From assembly GCA_051294375.1 (NCBI GenBank), contig CM119265.1:24409861-24473860 (forward strand): a stretch of 64,000 nt of DNA, read 5' to 3'. Shown in pieces: positions 20,450 to 31,584 of this stretch. A program made the position numbers and the translations under genes. The notes under the pieces were generated by a model. It searched no databases and had not been told where the DNA came from. It was given only the letters and a program-made list of their open reading frames with translations. Within the stretch, counting starts at the first letter, position 1. Every line of letters starts with the position of its first letter. Origin of the DNA: Paraspadella gotoi. Its lineage: Eukaryota > Chaetognatha.

Positions 20450-20525
20450 TGAGCCCCGACGTGATCGAACACGCAGCCTTCTGAACTGGAGTCAGACCGC
20501 CGCTACCATTGGGCGCCACTGGCTC
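20450..20525 (-). tRNA. tRNA-Trp (CCA), with indels
   Basis: The anticodon arm TCTGACTCCAGTTCAGA gives CCA, and GTGGCGC plus GCGTGTTCGAT..CACGTCGGGG match animal tRNA-Trp. Relative to the consensus there are extra bases in GGCGCCCAATGG and GCGGCGG, and one base is missing from the T loop. It is 76 nt instead of 72. With the clean tRNAs nearby, this is either a recent pseudogene or consensus error. The gypsy element may have used tRNA-Trp as primer. Confidence 0.8.
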
Positions 20526-20938
20526 CCGACCAATTATTCTTTTTTTTTTTATTTTGTCGTTAATGTTTTCGTGAATTTTCATCTTGCTTTTCTATCTTTA
20601 TTTAAAAACAAAAACAATCAAGACTCTCTACAGTCTAGTTCTTCATTTTAACAAAATCTGGCTCCCTTATCAATGAAGTGTTTCAAAGAATGTAATTTTT
20701 AATTTTGTATGTACTAGACTAAGTGATATACTAAATAATAACTGTTCACGATGACTCCCGCGAACGAACCTGATTCAAAGGAGAAAAGTAAAACATCGGA
20801 TGAAAACGACGAGAGAAGATTTAAACACCTTCGCTCGCGGCCCATCTGAGTCCGTAGTCGCCAAGCAACGGGCCTTCGTCTGGTTTAATTCGAAATGCGT
20901 ACATTAAACAAAATTAGCCTCATCGGAAAGAGTGAATT

Positions 20939-20939
<1 letters not shown>
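20526..20939. other. AT-rich spacer, nothing recognised
   Basis: No ORF, RNA gene or repeat family I can support. It runs into the GA tract beside the next gap. Confidence 0.5.
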
Positions 20940-20973
<34 letters not shown>

Positions 20974-21283
20974 NNNNNNNNNNNNNNNNNNNNNNNNNNN
21001 NNNNNNNNNNNNNNNNNNNNNNNNNNNNNNNNNNNNNNNNNNNNNNNNNNNNNNNNNNNNNNNNNNNNNNNNNNNNNNNNNNNNNNNNNNNNNNNNNNNN
21101 NNNNNNNNNNNNNNNNNNNNNNNNNNNNNNNNNNNNNNNNNNNNNNNNNNNNNNNNNNNNNNNNNNNNNNNNNNNNNNNNNNNNNNNNNNNNNNNNNNNN
21201 NNNNNNNNNNNNNNNNNNNNNNNNNNNNNNNNNNNNNNNNNNNNNNNNNNNNNNNNNNNNNNNNNNNNNNNNNNNNNNNNNNN
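20940..21283. other. (GA)n tract running into a 310-N gap
   Basis: Pure GA from 20940 to 20973, then N to 21283. Frames crossing it are artefacts. Assembly failure at GA tracts recurs throughout the window. Confidence 0.95.
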
Positions 21284-21289
21284 TTTCAT

Positions 21290-21892
21290 TATTTCGCTTT
21301 CGCCGCCCTTCGTCGTCGCCATCTTTCTTTTATAGCGTCTTCTTTCTCTCTTTCCCTTTTTTTATTTCCTTCGCCGATTTTTCTTTTCTTTTCTTTTTAT
21401 TTTCAAAAATTTTATTTTCCTCTTTTTTTTTTATTTCTCATTTTATTCCTTAACTTTATAACTTTATTCTTCCTTTTCCCTTTTCTTTTTTTGGGGGGGG
21501 GAGGAAGAGGAGGTGGATTTTTTTTTAAAACTTTTTCCGCTCAAGAATTTTCGCCGATTTTTTTTTTCCTTTCCTTACTTTCTCCTTTTTTTTTCTCTTC
21601 GTATTTTTCCTGGGTTCGGTTCCATTTTTTAAACCTTAAAATTCTTTCCTTCTTTCCTTTTTTTCTTTCCTTTTTTTTTCTATTTTTTTTTCCTCTAACT
21701 TTTTTGATTTCCCCTCTTCTTCCCTTCTTTAGACTTTTATTTGTTGTGCAGCTTTTTCCTTCCTTTTCTTTCCTCCATATTTTTGAATGAAAAAAGAGGC
21801 CAATAAAGTTCTGGTCCTCTACAAGAATCCCATACTCGCTCCATCCTCTCATCTGTCTACTCTCTCATCTCATCTCTCTGCTCATCTCTCTC
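21290..21892 (+). repeat. Polypyrimidine-rich stretch
   Basis: T and C make up nearly all bases for about 550 bp, interrupted by a G run at 21494. No gene. Confidence 0.75.
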
Positions 21893-22164
21893 TCTCTCTC
21901 TCTCTCTTTTTCACTTTTCTACTTAAATGCTTCTACTTGAAACTCAATTCCTTATTTAATTTTAGCTGCATTTTTTCAAGTGATTTAGATTTTGTACTAG
22001 TATAACGGTATACAGCAAAGATCCAACTAATATATCTTTTTTATAAATTTTTGAGAAATATTTATAAATATATATTTAACTCTAAAATGTATCTCTTAAA
22101 AACAGATTTTAGAGCTTTAATACGTAAACCCATCCACTCATTTTAGTGACATATTAATAATTAT

Positions 22165-22433
22165 ATTGTGGCCAGCAAAGACTAGCTGCCTCACTGCTGT
22201 CCGTCACGCCTCGTCTCAAGGCCTGAGCACGAAGCGAAAATCATCTCATTCCAAATCCCGTGCGTCCCGGTTCAAATCCCCGGGTATCCCGTTCTGGCTT
22301 AAATGTGACGGTGCCGTATAAACATGCCAGTGACAGGAGGCGGTCACTGAGGTCCGCAGCCCCTAGAACGCCCAGTTGGTGAGATACCCCGCGACCCCGG
22401 GTATCCAACAGGCTACCTCCTTGCCAATTAATA
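22165..22433 (+). mobile_element. tRNA-derived SINE
   Basis: A T-arm with B box, CCCGGTTCAAATCCCCGGG, stands at 22266-22284 after a decayed A-box region. Downstream come hairpins CAGTGAC/GTCACTG (22328-22349) and GATACCC/GGGTATC (22383-22405). The stretch around the CAGTGAC hairpin, GCCAGTGAC through AGCCCC, matches the minus strand of the insertion at 4447-4698 with about five differences in 39 positions. The homologous site in copy D (about 29580-29660) lacks this SINE. Flanks are ATTAATATTATATT-like on both sides. Confidence 0.75.
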
Positions 22434-22799
22434 TTATATTATAATTCTTATAAACCCAATCTTATCTCAAATTGTTCTACATTCCTACTACATCCTCCAT
22501 CCATAATTTGTTCCAAACTTCATATCTCACCTCAACCAAAACGATTTCCTCACCCCACCTTGACTCCCTAAATCCGCTTCAATATCCCTTTCTCATCTTC
22601 GAGAATAAGTTTTTCGCCTCAACCATCCTTTGCAACCCACCTGTTTCGTCGCCATCTCGCTCACAATAAAACTGATTCTGTCCCAAACATCTCCCCTACC
22701 CTTCCCAAATTATACACACTTAACCTTCACTTTTCTTCTCTCGTTTTCCCAAATCCAATTTTTCGCTTCGCCAGTAATTTTTTCTTTTCTCTTTCTCCA

Positions 22800-23270
22800 A
22801 TCCTTTCCCGATCGGGTTCTTTTCTTTCTTGTCCTTTTCAACCCATTCCCGACAGCTTTAGTGTCTTTGCTCATTTCCGATCAGACTTCCGTGTATTTTC
22901 ACCATTATCCGATCAGCTTCTTGTGTCTTTTCACGCATTTTCTCGATCAGCTCCGTGTCTTTTTAAACCAATTTCCTGATCGGCTTTGTATCTTTCACCA
23001 CTTTCTTTATCAACACCCTTCTGTTTTTTAATCATTTCCTAAACTGGTTTCGTGTCTTCTCACCATTTTCCGATCGTGCTTTCAAATTCTTTTACAATTT
23101 CTCCGATTGGGCTTGTGTCTGTATTCCCTAAATGGCCTCATGTCTTCTCACCAATTTCCGATCGGCTTCTGCTTAATTTTCCGATTAGCCTTTGTGCCTT
23201 CTCACCATTTCCGATCGGCTATCCGTCCCTTTCCAACCATTTCCCGATCGGCTTCTGTCCCTTCCTCCCT
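22800..23270 (+). repeat. 31-bp CGATC-containing minisatellite (copy C)
   Basis: About 14 units of the form CACCATTTCCCGATCGGCTT then TTGTGTCTTTT, with GATCAG/GATCGG variants. Long frames through it repeat Phe-Pro-Ile-Ser-Phe because the unit drifts around 30-32 bp. They are not proteins. Confidence 0.85.
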
Positions 23271-23435
23271 ATTCACTTTCCAATCTCATTCAATGTCTTT
23301 CTTTTAATTCCTCCGCCTTTTCTAAACAGACCCCACCTTTGGGCGCCCAACGATATCCTTTCTTTCTTTCTCTGTCTCCACCTCTTAGCGAACGTGGAAA
23401 AAACACCATATCGTACTACCATTTTATTACAGTTA

Positions 23436-23615
23436 CCGGATTGAAAAACAAGAGTCTGAATTAAAAAAGCTTGAAGGACCATGCTATGTTAAATCTTGTG
23501 ATGTATTTGTTTTACATCACCAAAGCCTGTCCCAAAATCAGGGACAAGATAGTTATTTATTATATGAAATGAAATAAATTCTTATATTGGGTAGTACTAA
23601 TTTCATACTAGCAAG
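23436..23615 (+). mobile_element. Dispersed repeat family 2 (copy C)
   Basis: It carries AAGCCTGTCCCAAAATCAGG, GACAAGATAG, TTATTTATTATATGAA and TATTGGGTAGTACTAATTTC. The same order occurs at 26535-26757 and 30620-30800, with a minus-strand tail at 29600-29650. The shared locus in C and D shows an old insertion. It has a SINE-like 3' tail and no ORF. Confidence 0.7.
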
Positions 23616-24119
23616 ATTTTTCAAAACCCTAGATATTACATATAAACCTAACTATTTGAGTCGTTCACGCCTTTAATAACATAAATGTATTTGGTATACT
23701 ACTCTTTCCATCTAATTTTTTTCCCAACACCCAAAAAATTAACTCCATCTAACTTAACCTTGTGAATTATTAACGTCCTCTTTGCCTTTCCCTTTTTTCC
23801 CCTACTTTCAGTCCAACAGAAGACTATACCTCTGCTCAAATGGTTTTTTCCTTTGATCTTCGTCTTCTGAACTCTCGTCCCGGCCGAGCAAGACAACTTC
23901 CCCGCCCCCCTTGACTACCCGCCATCAGGCCCCACCCCACCACTTAACCGCCACCCCGGCCAACACACTCCTCAACTCCCCTAAGCCACCCTTTAACCAC
24001 CCCATGGAATTCTTCTCCAGTCCTCATCGAGTTTCACGTCTCTCCTGACTTAAATTGCGTCGAATCGCGGGATACTCTCGCACGCGCCTAGTGATCTGAG
24101 GTGAGACAAGAGTGGGGGA

Positions 24120-24161
24120 GAGAGAGAAGAGAAGAGAGAGAGAGAGAGAGAGAGAAGAAGA

Positions 24162-24193
<32 letters not shown>

Positions 24194-24195
24194 AA
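24120..24195 (+). repeat. (GA)n microsatellite
   Basis: GA with GAAGA interruptions. The copy D counterpart falls in the 30963-31501 gap. Confidence 0.95.
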
Positions 24196-24324
24196 ATTAA
24201 AGAAGGGAAAGATGAGAGAATAATGGGAGAGAGCGAAGCAAAATTCTGAAAGGAATTTGGGAAAAATTCCTAAAAAAATAAAAAATATTCTCTATAAATT
24301 GTTTATTTTGTTAACAAGACAACG

Positions 24325-24420
24325 AATTTGTTTATATGCATGAGAACAATCGTAAACATATTCGGTCAGATATGTTAAGCCAATATATTAGCCGCACAAA
24401 TGTCCGATATTCTCCTGAAA
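24325..24420. repeat. Fold-back sequence, degraded (copy C)
   Basis: Counterpart of the cleaner palindrome at 31585-31668. Here the right arm reads GCCGCACAAATGTCCGATAT, with extra or altered bases. Confidence 0.55.
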
Positions 24421-24939
24421 ATAAAAAAAACGTTGTCGTATATCCCCCATTTCGCTTAATTCTAATTTCAAAACGCACGAAATGAAAGCTCGAAATAACA
24501 ACAACGTCTAACAAATATTCTCTAAAAAATTATTCAACATGATTAATTAAAATAACTTAACTACAAAAAAATATCTTACTCCAAAATTGAGGTATTGTTA
24601 AAAATCAGGTTAAAGAACTTTGTTGGGATCCCAAGAACTACACAGTGTGTTACTAAGTGTTACTAAACTTACTACAATGTGTGTTACATGAGCTGAATCT
24701 CTCGCGTTTTTTTTTTCGTGTTTCATCTGGGTTTTATTTGCTCGAATTCCCATTTTTTCCTCTGTTTTTTTTTTATTCTATCGTTTTCTCTTGTAAAAAC
24801 ATCGTAACATCCCTATTTTCGACTCCGCAGCAAATAAAACGATTCCAAAATAAAAACGAGAACAAAAAAAGGAAAAACGGAAAATAAAATGGGGAGAAAG
24901 TTTGGCGAGGAAGAAACGGAATAATGGGAACACGAGGAG

Positions 24940-24982
24940 AGAGGAGAGAGAGAGAGAGAGCAGAGAGAGAAAGAGAAGAGAG

Positions 24983-25022
<40 letters not shown>
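24940..25022 (+). repeat. (GA)n microsatellite
   Basis: GA with GGAGA and GCAGA interruptions. Minus frames here give Ser-Leu repeats, not genes. D has a 209-N gap here (32143-32351). Confidence 0.95.
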
Positions 25023-25024
<2 letters not shown>

Positions 25025-25321
25025 CTTGCGGAAAGAAGAATTCCCTGAGGGGGAAAAAACGAACAATTGAAAATGAGAAGAGAGTAATCTGCAAAAATCG
25101 AAAAAAAAAACAGTTCTTCCGTTTCCTTTAATTCTTTTTCTATCGCCGTCATTTGCTCTGTTTGGCCCTTTTGTCCGTTTTTACAGCTGTTTCCCTCCTT
25201 TCGGCAGCTGAGCGCCACGGTGCGGGCAACGGCACCAGTATCAACAAAAGATGATACAAACCTAACGGTCAGGAAAAAACAACAGTAAAACGTAACAAAA
25301 TAACCAACAAAACAAGCGAAG

Positions 25322-25365
25322 GAGAGAGAGAAGAGGAGAGAGAAGAAGAGAGAGAGAGAGAAGAG

Positions 25366-25406
<41 letters not shown>
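25322..25406 (+). repeat. (GA)n microsatellite
   Basis: Interrupted GA tract. D has a 156-N gap here (32597-32752). Confidence 0.95.
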
Positions 25407-25409
<3 letters not shown>

Positions 25410-26017
25410 CAGTGAAAACAAACGAGAACTGTTTTGAACTAAAAAAAACCCCGATTCATTGGTAGAAATTTCCGGATGTAAAAGAAGGCGAGGAGGCCTG
25501 TTTTTAAAATGTCCCTTAAATGCCGAACGAAGAGTGACCGTATTTTCACAGAAGCTTGCAATTTTATGCCGCTCGAGGCTATGGCTTTGTCCTTATTTTG
25601 CAGAGGAACTCACGGCCACAATAGAATCGAGAGAATTTCAACCTATAAATTCGGGAGAAATTTACACGAAAGACGGCAATTAAAAAAAACATTGCGGAAA
25701 TTACCGATCCTCGTATATTGCACGGAATTCCGTAAATTGAGAAAAAAAATATTTCACGCGATTTCTAAGTAAAATCAGTGGAAATTCCCGAGAAATTCCA
25801 TCGCTGTCATTAACGATCGAGAATGGAAATCGCTGTCGCGTCCGTCATTAAAGGAGAAAAGAGACGAAACGGGCGTCTCTATTCCTCCGCGACCTCGTGA
25901 ACTCCCTGACTCCGACCCCGAGGTCCCAGAGGAAATGACCTAATGACCTTCCTCTGAACCCGAAGATGACCCGCGAGGACTCGACAGACTCTGACAGGAG
26001 AACGCGTAAGTGAGGAT

Positions 26018-26110
26018 GAGAGAGAGAGAAAGAGAGAAGAGAGAGAGAAGAAGAGAGAGAGAGAGAAGAGAAAGAAGAGAGAGAGAGAGAGCAGAGAGAG
26101 AGAAAGAGAA
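26018..26110 (+). repeat. (GA)n microsatellite
   Basis: Interrupted GA tract. Together with 26281-26373 it flanks about 170 bp that D lacks, where a single pure GA tract stands instead (33354-33463). Confidence 0.95.
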
Positions 26111-26280
26111 TCCAAGGTGAATATGAAAAGAAGCAGAAGGAAAAATCTCGTAGGGCAAGAGAATATAGCTTCGTATAACAGACCTATAAAAAAAAATAAT
26201 ATAGAATATTTAATAAACCAATCTTCTCTCATTTTGTTATATAAATAGTAAGGAAATTTAAAATTAGTGACATCGTGAAG

Positions 26281-26295
26281 AAAGAGAAAGAGAGA

Positions 26296-26326
<31 letters not shown>

Positions 26327-26338
26327 GGAGAGAGAAGA

Positions 26339-26371
<33 letters not shown>

Positions 26372-26373
26372 CA
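26281..26373 (+). repeat. (GA)n microsatellite
   Basis: Second GA tract of the pair described at 26018. Confidence 0.95.
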
Positions 26374-26534
26374 ATTTGGCATTCAAGTCACTGTTAGTCG
26401 ATCAACATCAATAGTCCCAGGGCAAGGAAGAATGCGAGAAAGAAAGGGTGTATGAGCGAATTTATGAACGACGAAAAACGCGACGAATGACAGAGACGAC
26501 ATGATGACGCACGACGACGCTTTGGTAACAATAC

Positions 26535-26757
26535 ATACATACAATACAACTATCTGGAGTGAATAAACGTTTATATTTCTTTGTGTTTAGTCTTGATTGA
26601 TTATAGCTGCAGGGACCTGCTTATTTTGTCTCATTATCTTGTAAGAAGTGATGGAGCCAAAACCTACCCAAAAGCCTGCCAAAGTCAGGGCCAAGATAAG
26701 CTTATTTATTAATTATGAATTGTGTATAATTTTATATTGGTGTTGTACCCATTTCAT
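26535..26757 (+). mobile_element. Family-2 repeat, insertion absent from copy D
   Basis: D reads TTTGTAACATACTAATAAGT straight through at 33610. C has about 225 bp inserted between TAACA(ATAC) and TAATAGAGTACAC. The insert holds AGTCTTGATT, AGGGACCTGCT, AAGCCTGCCAAAGTCAGGGC, CAAGATAAG and the tail TATTGGTGTTGTACCCATTT. It shares all these landmarks with 23436-23615. It is a fresh member of the family, judged by the empty site. Confidence 0.75.
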
Positions 26758-27192
26758 AACTAATAGAGTACACAATACGTTCTGACTATATTTCACAATA
26801 CGACCTCCCGTAATGTGATGAAATATTGTAGTAAATCACTATTAAACATTTTGTGCAGATCGCAACAGGCTATATAAATTACATCGTCAAACTATGTTTC
26901 ACAACCCTATAAATCGAGAAATGAAACTTTGATTTTTATTAATCATTTTTGTTGAAGCAATCTGACAAATAAACATGAGCGCACACCATCAATAATCTAG
27001 GACGGTTTGGGTTTAGCGTCCGCCAAAAACGGACCGCCGGGAGACGACGAACGAACGAGACGAGCGGCCGACGCAGTGGACGCGATAGACGACGTACGAC
27101 TGACGGACTCGACGACGAGGACGCAGTGCTTGTGAACGCAGAGAGAAAAACTGACCTTCAAGAGCAAATCTCTGGAGTCTCTGAGGGAGATC

Positions 27193-27212
27193 GAGAGAGA
27201 GAGAGAGAGAGG

Positions 27213-27253
<41 letters not shown>
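27193..27253 (+). repeat. (GA)n microsatellite
   Basis: GA with one AGTAG interruption. The copy D counterpart is a 32-N gap at 33986-34017. Confidence 0.95.
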
Positions 27254-27254
<1 letters not shown>

Positions 27255-28089
27255 AGGAGAGAAAGAAGAGCAGAGAGGAAGAGAAGAGAGAGAGAATGCG
27301 CGGGCGGGCAAAATGAAGATCATATTCGGATGGATATCGCTTCTCAAATGCAGCCCTGACAGTCCGACTCGGTATTTTCTCTCAAGGCAATGGCAACCTT
27401 AAGTTGCTGCGCTTCGCCGACTTTTTCTGGCAAGTCACGCACGATGAATGCTGGAGCGGAAGAGAGGCGGGGGTGGCGTTTTTTGTTTGGGATGAGGATG
27501 GTGGGTCGTGCGGTGATGGGGTGGGATGGTTGGGTTTAGATGTTGGTGGTTGATTATTCAGCAAAATTAAATAAATGTTATTTGCAAGGAGCCACAACCG
27601 TTGGGAATTTCCCAGCCAAAAAATTATGTCTTGGAGTGGAACGGAAAGATGGAAACGGAAGCAAGTGTAACGAAAACTAAAGAGAAAAATCTGAGGTCGA
27701 GAGACAGAGTGAAAAATCAGGATTAAAAATGGAAAAAGGCAGGGGGGAAGGGGGCAGGGCGGGGGGAAAGGGGGGGAAGGGGGAGACATGGAAAATGTTC
27801 ACGGAACGGATCGCGATATCAGGTAAAAAAGGGATGAGAGGCAAAATGGAGGCACACCTAGAGTTGAACACCGTTCAATATGCTGAGGAGAAGTGAGAAG
27901 TAGAGCAGAAGGAGAGAGGCTGAGGAAGAGATAGAAGAAGAAGAGATCGAGAGGCACGAGATGAGAGAATAGAGAAGAGAAGAAGGGAGGAGGAGAAGCA
28001 GAGAAGAGAGAGAGAAGAGAGAGAAGGAGATAGAACGAGAAGAGCTTTTTTTTTAAAGGGTGAACTAGGGTTGATCAACATCTGGGGCA

Positions 28090-28800
28090 AAGGGGTTGTT
28101 TAAAAGAATCCGAGATTTTATTTAAGACGGTGTGCAAAATTTTTAATCTCTGAAGTTTTTCAAAAAGTTGACGAATGTCCCAAGCAAAATTTGCCTCATT
28201 GCCCACTTAGTTTTTTTTTGAGAGGCGGAAGCGAAATAGTGTAGTATCCTTTTTTTAGTAATCATTTTACTTTTTTTAGTCTATTTACTTTTTTTTAGTA
28301 AATGTTTACAAGTTTTCCTCCCTCTCGCTCGTGAAAATCTTCATTTTTTTTTCTTTGAAAAGTTCTCGATGCTTAGGACTCTCGGCGCCGTAAAGCTTGA
28401 GTTCATAGTATAAGTGAAACGATGCGAACTTTAAAAGGACTGTAATTTTTTTAGTCGGTCCTGTCTCTCTTTAGTTTATGAAAAAAATATAAAATTAAAA
28501 AAAAATTGTCATTTAATGTGAAACTATTTTGAAAAATTACTAAAAACCATCCATTCGTTTACATATCAAATAAGGCTATTTCTATGCCGCCTCGACATTT
28601 CGAACAGGATTTTGGTGAGATTTTCACAGGCCTCCATTACTCTTAAACAAGATTTTGACATTTTGACAGCTCATTTATTCACTCCAAAGAACATGGCCTT
28701 TCCCTATTAAATTTACAATTAATTGAATTTTCTTTGTTTTATCGAAGTAAAGATCGCTCAATGTACTCTTATTTACTAAACAAAAACAATCAACAATATT
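28090..28800. other. AT-rich sequence in copy C, nothing recognised
   Basis: Long T and A runs. The counterpart in D lies mostly in the 34369-35063 gap. No gene or repeat family recognised. Confidence 0.5.
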
Positions 28801-29124
28801 TTCCATTATAAATGAGCGATTATGGAACACTCACGACTTCTATTCTTGATGGGTTTTGTCCACGTCTTGATCCAAATCGGCCCCTTCGACTAGTTGGATC
28901 CATTGTACGCCAAGTCCACTGGCTGCGTGCAGGCGCCTTTTTCCTCTTTTTTTATCTCCTCCTTTTTTTTCGTTCGGGTCGACCTCCTCGCCTCTCGATA
29001 CCCCTGCTCTCATTCCGTGAATTCTGGATGTGGTCCCCTTTGAACAGAAAACGCCAGGCTTCGTACCGGCCAGCTCTTGATTCTTTTTTGTTTATGGTAT
29101 GAAGAGACGGCTGTTGGTTCAAGA

Positions 29125-29149
29125 NNNNNNNNNNNNNNNNNNNNNNNNN
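29125..29149. other. 25-N assembly gap at the C/D junction
   Basis: Exactly 25 N between the end of C and the start of D. Confidence 0.95.
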
Positions 29150-29599
29150 TCTCTCTCTTTTCACTTTCTCTTTAATGCTTCTCCTTGAAACTCAGTCTTT
29201 TTATTTTTAGCTGTCGATTTTTTCGTGATTTAGATTTGTACTAGTATAGTATAGTTTCNNNNNNNNNNNNNNNNNNNNNNNNNNNNNNNNNNNNNNNNNN
29301 NNNNNNNNNNNNNNNNNNNNNNNNNNNNNNNNNNNNNNNNNNNNNNNNNNNNNNNNNNNNNNNNNNNNNNNNNNNNNNNNNNNNNNNNNNNNNNNNNNNN
29401 NNNNNNNNNNNNNNNNNNNNNNNNNNNNNNNNNNNNNNNNNNNNNNNNNNNNNNNNNNNNNNNNNNNNNNNNNNNNNNNNNNNNNNNNNNNNNNNNNNNN
29501 NNNNNNNNNNNNNNNNNNNNNNNNNNNNAAAACAGATTTTAAGCTTTAATACGTAAACCCCATCACTCAGTTAGTGACATATTATATTATATTATATTA

Positions 29600-29655
29600 T
29601 GAAATTGGTACAACCAATATAAAAATTGTCTATTCATTATATTATATTATGTTAT
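29600..29655 (-). repeat. Family-2 tail fragment, minus strand
   Basis: TATGAAATTGGTACAACCAA followed by TATAAAAATTG is the reverse complement of the family-2 tail. It occupies the locus where copy C has its SINE, so the two copies carry different insertions in the same TATTA-rich site. Confidence 0.6.
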
Positions 29656-30002
29656 ATTATATCTTTATAATCTCCATCTTATCTCAATTTGTTCCACATC
29701 CTACTTCATCTCTCCTTCCATAATTTGTTCCAACTTCTTCCTTCACCTCAACCAAAACGATTTCCTCACCCCGACCTTGACTCCTAATCCCGCTTTCAAT
29801 ATTCCCTTCTCACTTCGAGATAAGTTTTCGCTCAACCATCTTTTGTCAACCCACCTGTTTCGTCCCATCTCGCTCACATAAAACTGATTCTGTCCCAAAC
29901 ATCTCCCTTACCCTTCCCCTTATACACACTTACCTTCCTTTTCTTCTCTCTTTTCCAAATCATGTCGCTTCGCCGTAATTTTCTTTCTCTTTCTTAATCC
30001 TT

Positions 30003-30470
30003 TCCCGATCGGGTTTCTTTTCTTTCATGTCTTTTCACCATTTCCCGATCAGCTTTAGTGTCTTTGCTCAATTTTCCGATCAGCTTCCGTGTATTTTCAC
30101 CATTTCCCGATCAGCTTCTGTGTCTTTTCACCATTTTCCGATCAGCTTCCGTGTCTTTTTACCATTTCCTGATCGGCTTTTGTATCTTTTCACCACTTTC
30201 TTATTACCTCTGTTTTTTATCATTTCCTAAACTGGTTTCGTGTCTTCTCACCATTTTCCGATCTGCTTTCAATTCTTTTTACAATTTCCCGATTGGCTTT
30301 TGTGTCTTATTTTCCGATTGGCCTTCATGTCTTCTCACCATTTCCCGATCGGCTTTCTTGTCTTATTTTCCGATTAGCTTTTGTGCCTTCTCACCATTTC
30401 CCGATCGGCTTTCGTCTTTCCACCATTTCCCGATCGGCTTCTGTCTCCTTTCCTCCCTATTCACTTTCCA
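30003..30470 (+). repeat. 31-bp CGATC-containing minisatellite (copy D)
   Basis: Same array as 22800-23270 with cleaner unit spacing of about 31-32 bp. Confidence 0.85.
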
Positions 30471-30619
30471 ATCTCATTCAATTCTTTTCCTTTTAATTCC
30501 TCCGCCTTTTCTAACGACGCCCACCTTTGGCGCCAATCGATTCCTTTCTTTCTTTCTCGTCTCCACCTCTTAGCGAACGTGGTCAAGAAAACGCATACGT
30601 ACTACCATTTTTATTACAG

Positions 30620-30800
30620 GTTCACCGGGATTGAAAAAACAAGAGTCTTGATTAAAAGCTTGAAGGGACATGCTATGTTAATATCTTGTGATGTATTGTT
30701 TTACATCACCAAAGCCTGTCCAAATTCAGGGACAAGATAGTTTATTTATTATATGAATGAATAATTCTTATATTGGTCGTACTAATTTCATACTAGCAAA
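30620..30800 (+). mobile_element. Dispersed repeat family 2 (copy D)
   Basis: Shared with C at 23436-23615. Landmarks AGTCTTGATT, AAGCCTGTCCAAATTCAGGG and TTATATTGGTCGTACTAATT are in the same order. Confidence 0.7.
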
Positions 30801-31584
30801 GACTTTTCAAACTCTCTAGATATTACATAAAACCTAACTTTTGAGTCGTCCACGCCTTTAATAACAATTAATTTATTTGGTTACTTACTCTTTCCCATCT
30901 AATTTTTTCCCAACCCAAAAATTAACCCATCTAACTTACCTTGTGACATATTAAACGTCCACNNNNNNNNNNNNNNNNNNNNNNNNNNNNNNNNNNNNNN
31001 NNNNNNNNNNNNNNNNNNNNNNNNNNNNNNNNNNNNNNNNNNNNNNNNNNNNNNNNNNNNNNNNNNNNNNNNNNNNNNNNNNNNNNNNNNNNNNNNNNNN
31101 NNNNNNNNNNNNNNNNNNNNNNNNNNNNNNNNNNNNNNNNNNNNNNNNNNNNNNNNNNNNNNNNNNNNNNNNNNNNNNNNNNNNNNNNNNNNNNNNNNNN
31201 NNNNNNNNNNNNNNNNNNNNNNNNNNNNNNNNNNNNNNNNNNNNNNNNNNNNNNNNNNNNNNNNNNNNNNNNNNNNNNNNNNNNNNNNNNNNNNNNNNNN
31301 NNNNNNNNNNNNNNNNNNNNNNNNNNNNNNNNNNNNNNNNNNNNNNNNNNNNNNNNNNNNNNNNNNNNNNNNNNNNNNNNNNNNNNNNNNNNNNNNNNNN
31401 NNNNNNNNNNNNNNNNNNNNNNNNNNNNNNNNNNNNNNNNNNNNNNNNNNNNNNNNNNNNNNNNNNNNNNNNNNNNNNNNNNNNNNNNNNNNNNNNNNNN
31501 NCTGAAGGAATTTGGGAAAAATTCTAAAAATAAAATTATTCTCTATAAATTGTTTATTTTGTTAACAGACAACGAATTTGTTTA

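Larger units (their letters stand above)
21893..29124 (+). other. Duplicated block, copy C
   Basis: Homologue of copy D (29150-about 35585), ending at GGTTCAAGA against 25 N. It holds a SINE (22165-22433), a 31-bp minisatellite, two family-2 repeats, five GA tracts and GC-rich remnants of a GAC repeat at 27040-27125. It differs from D by indels and by two mobile insertions. Its GAC region is scrambled where D has a pure repeat. No host gene supported. Confidence 0.85.

Noticed and set aside
22379-22392. Shared 14-mer GTGAGATACCCCGC with about 52950
   Set aside because: Matches of this length are expected by chance in 64 kb, and the flanks do not align.
22630-23444. Phe-Pro-Ile-Ser repeat protein in the 31-bp minisatellite
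   Set aside because: The unit is not a multiple of three, the frame survives by chance, and copy D has a different pattern of frames.
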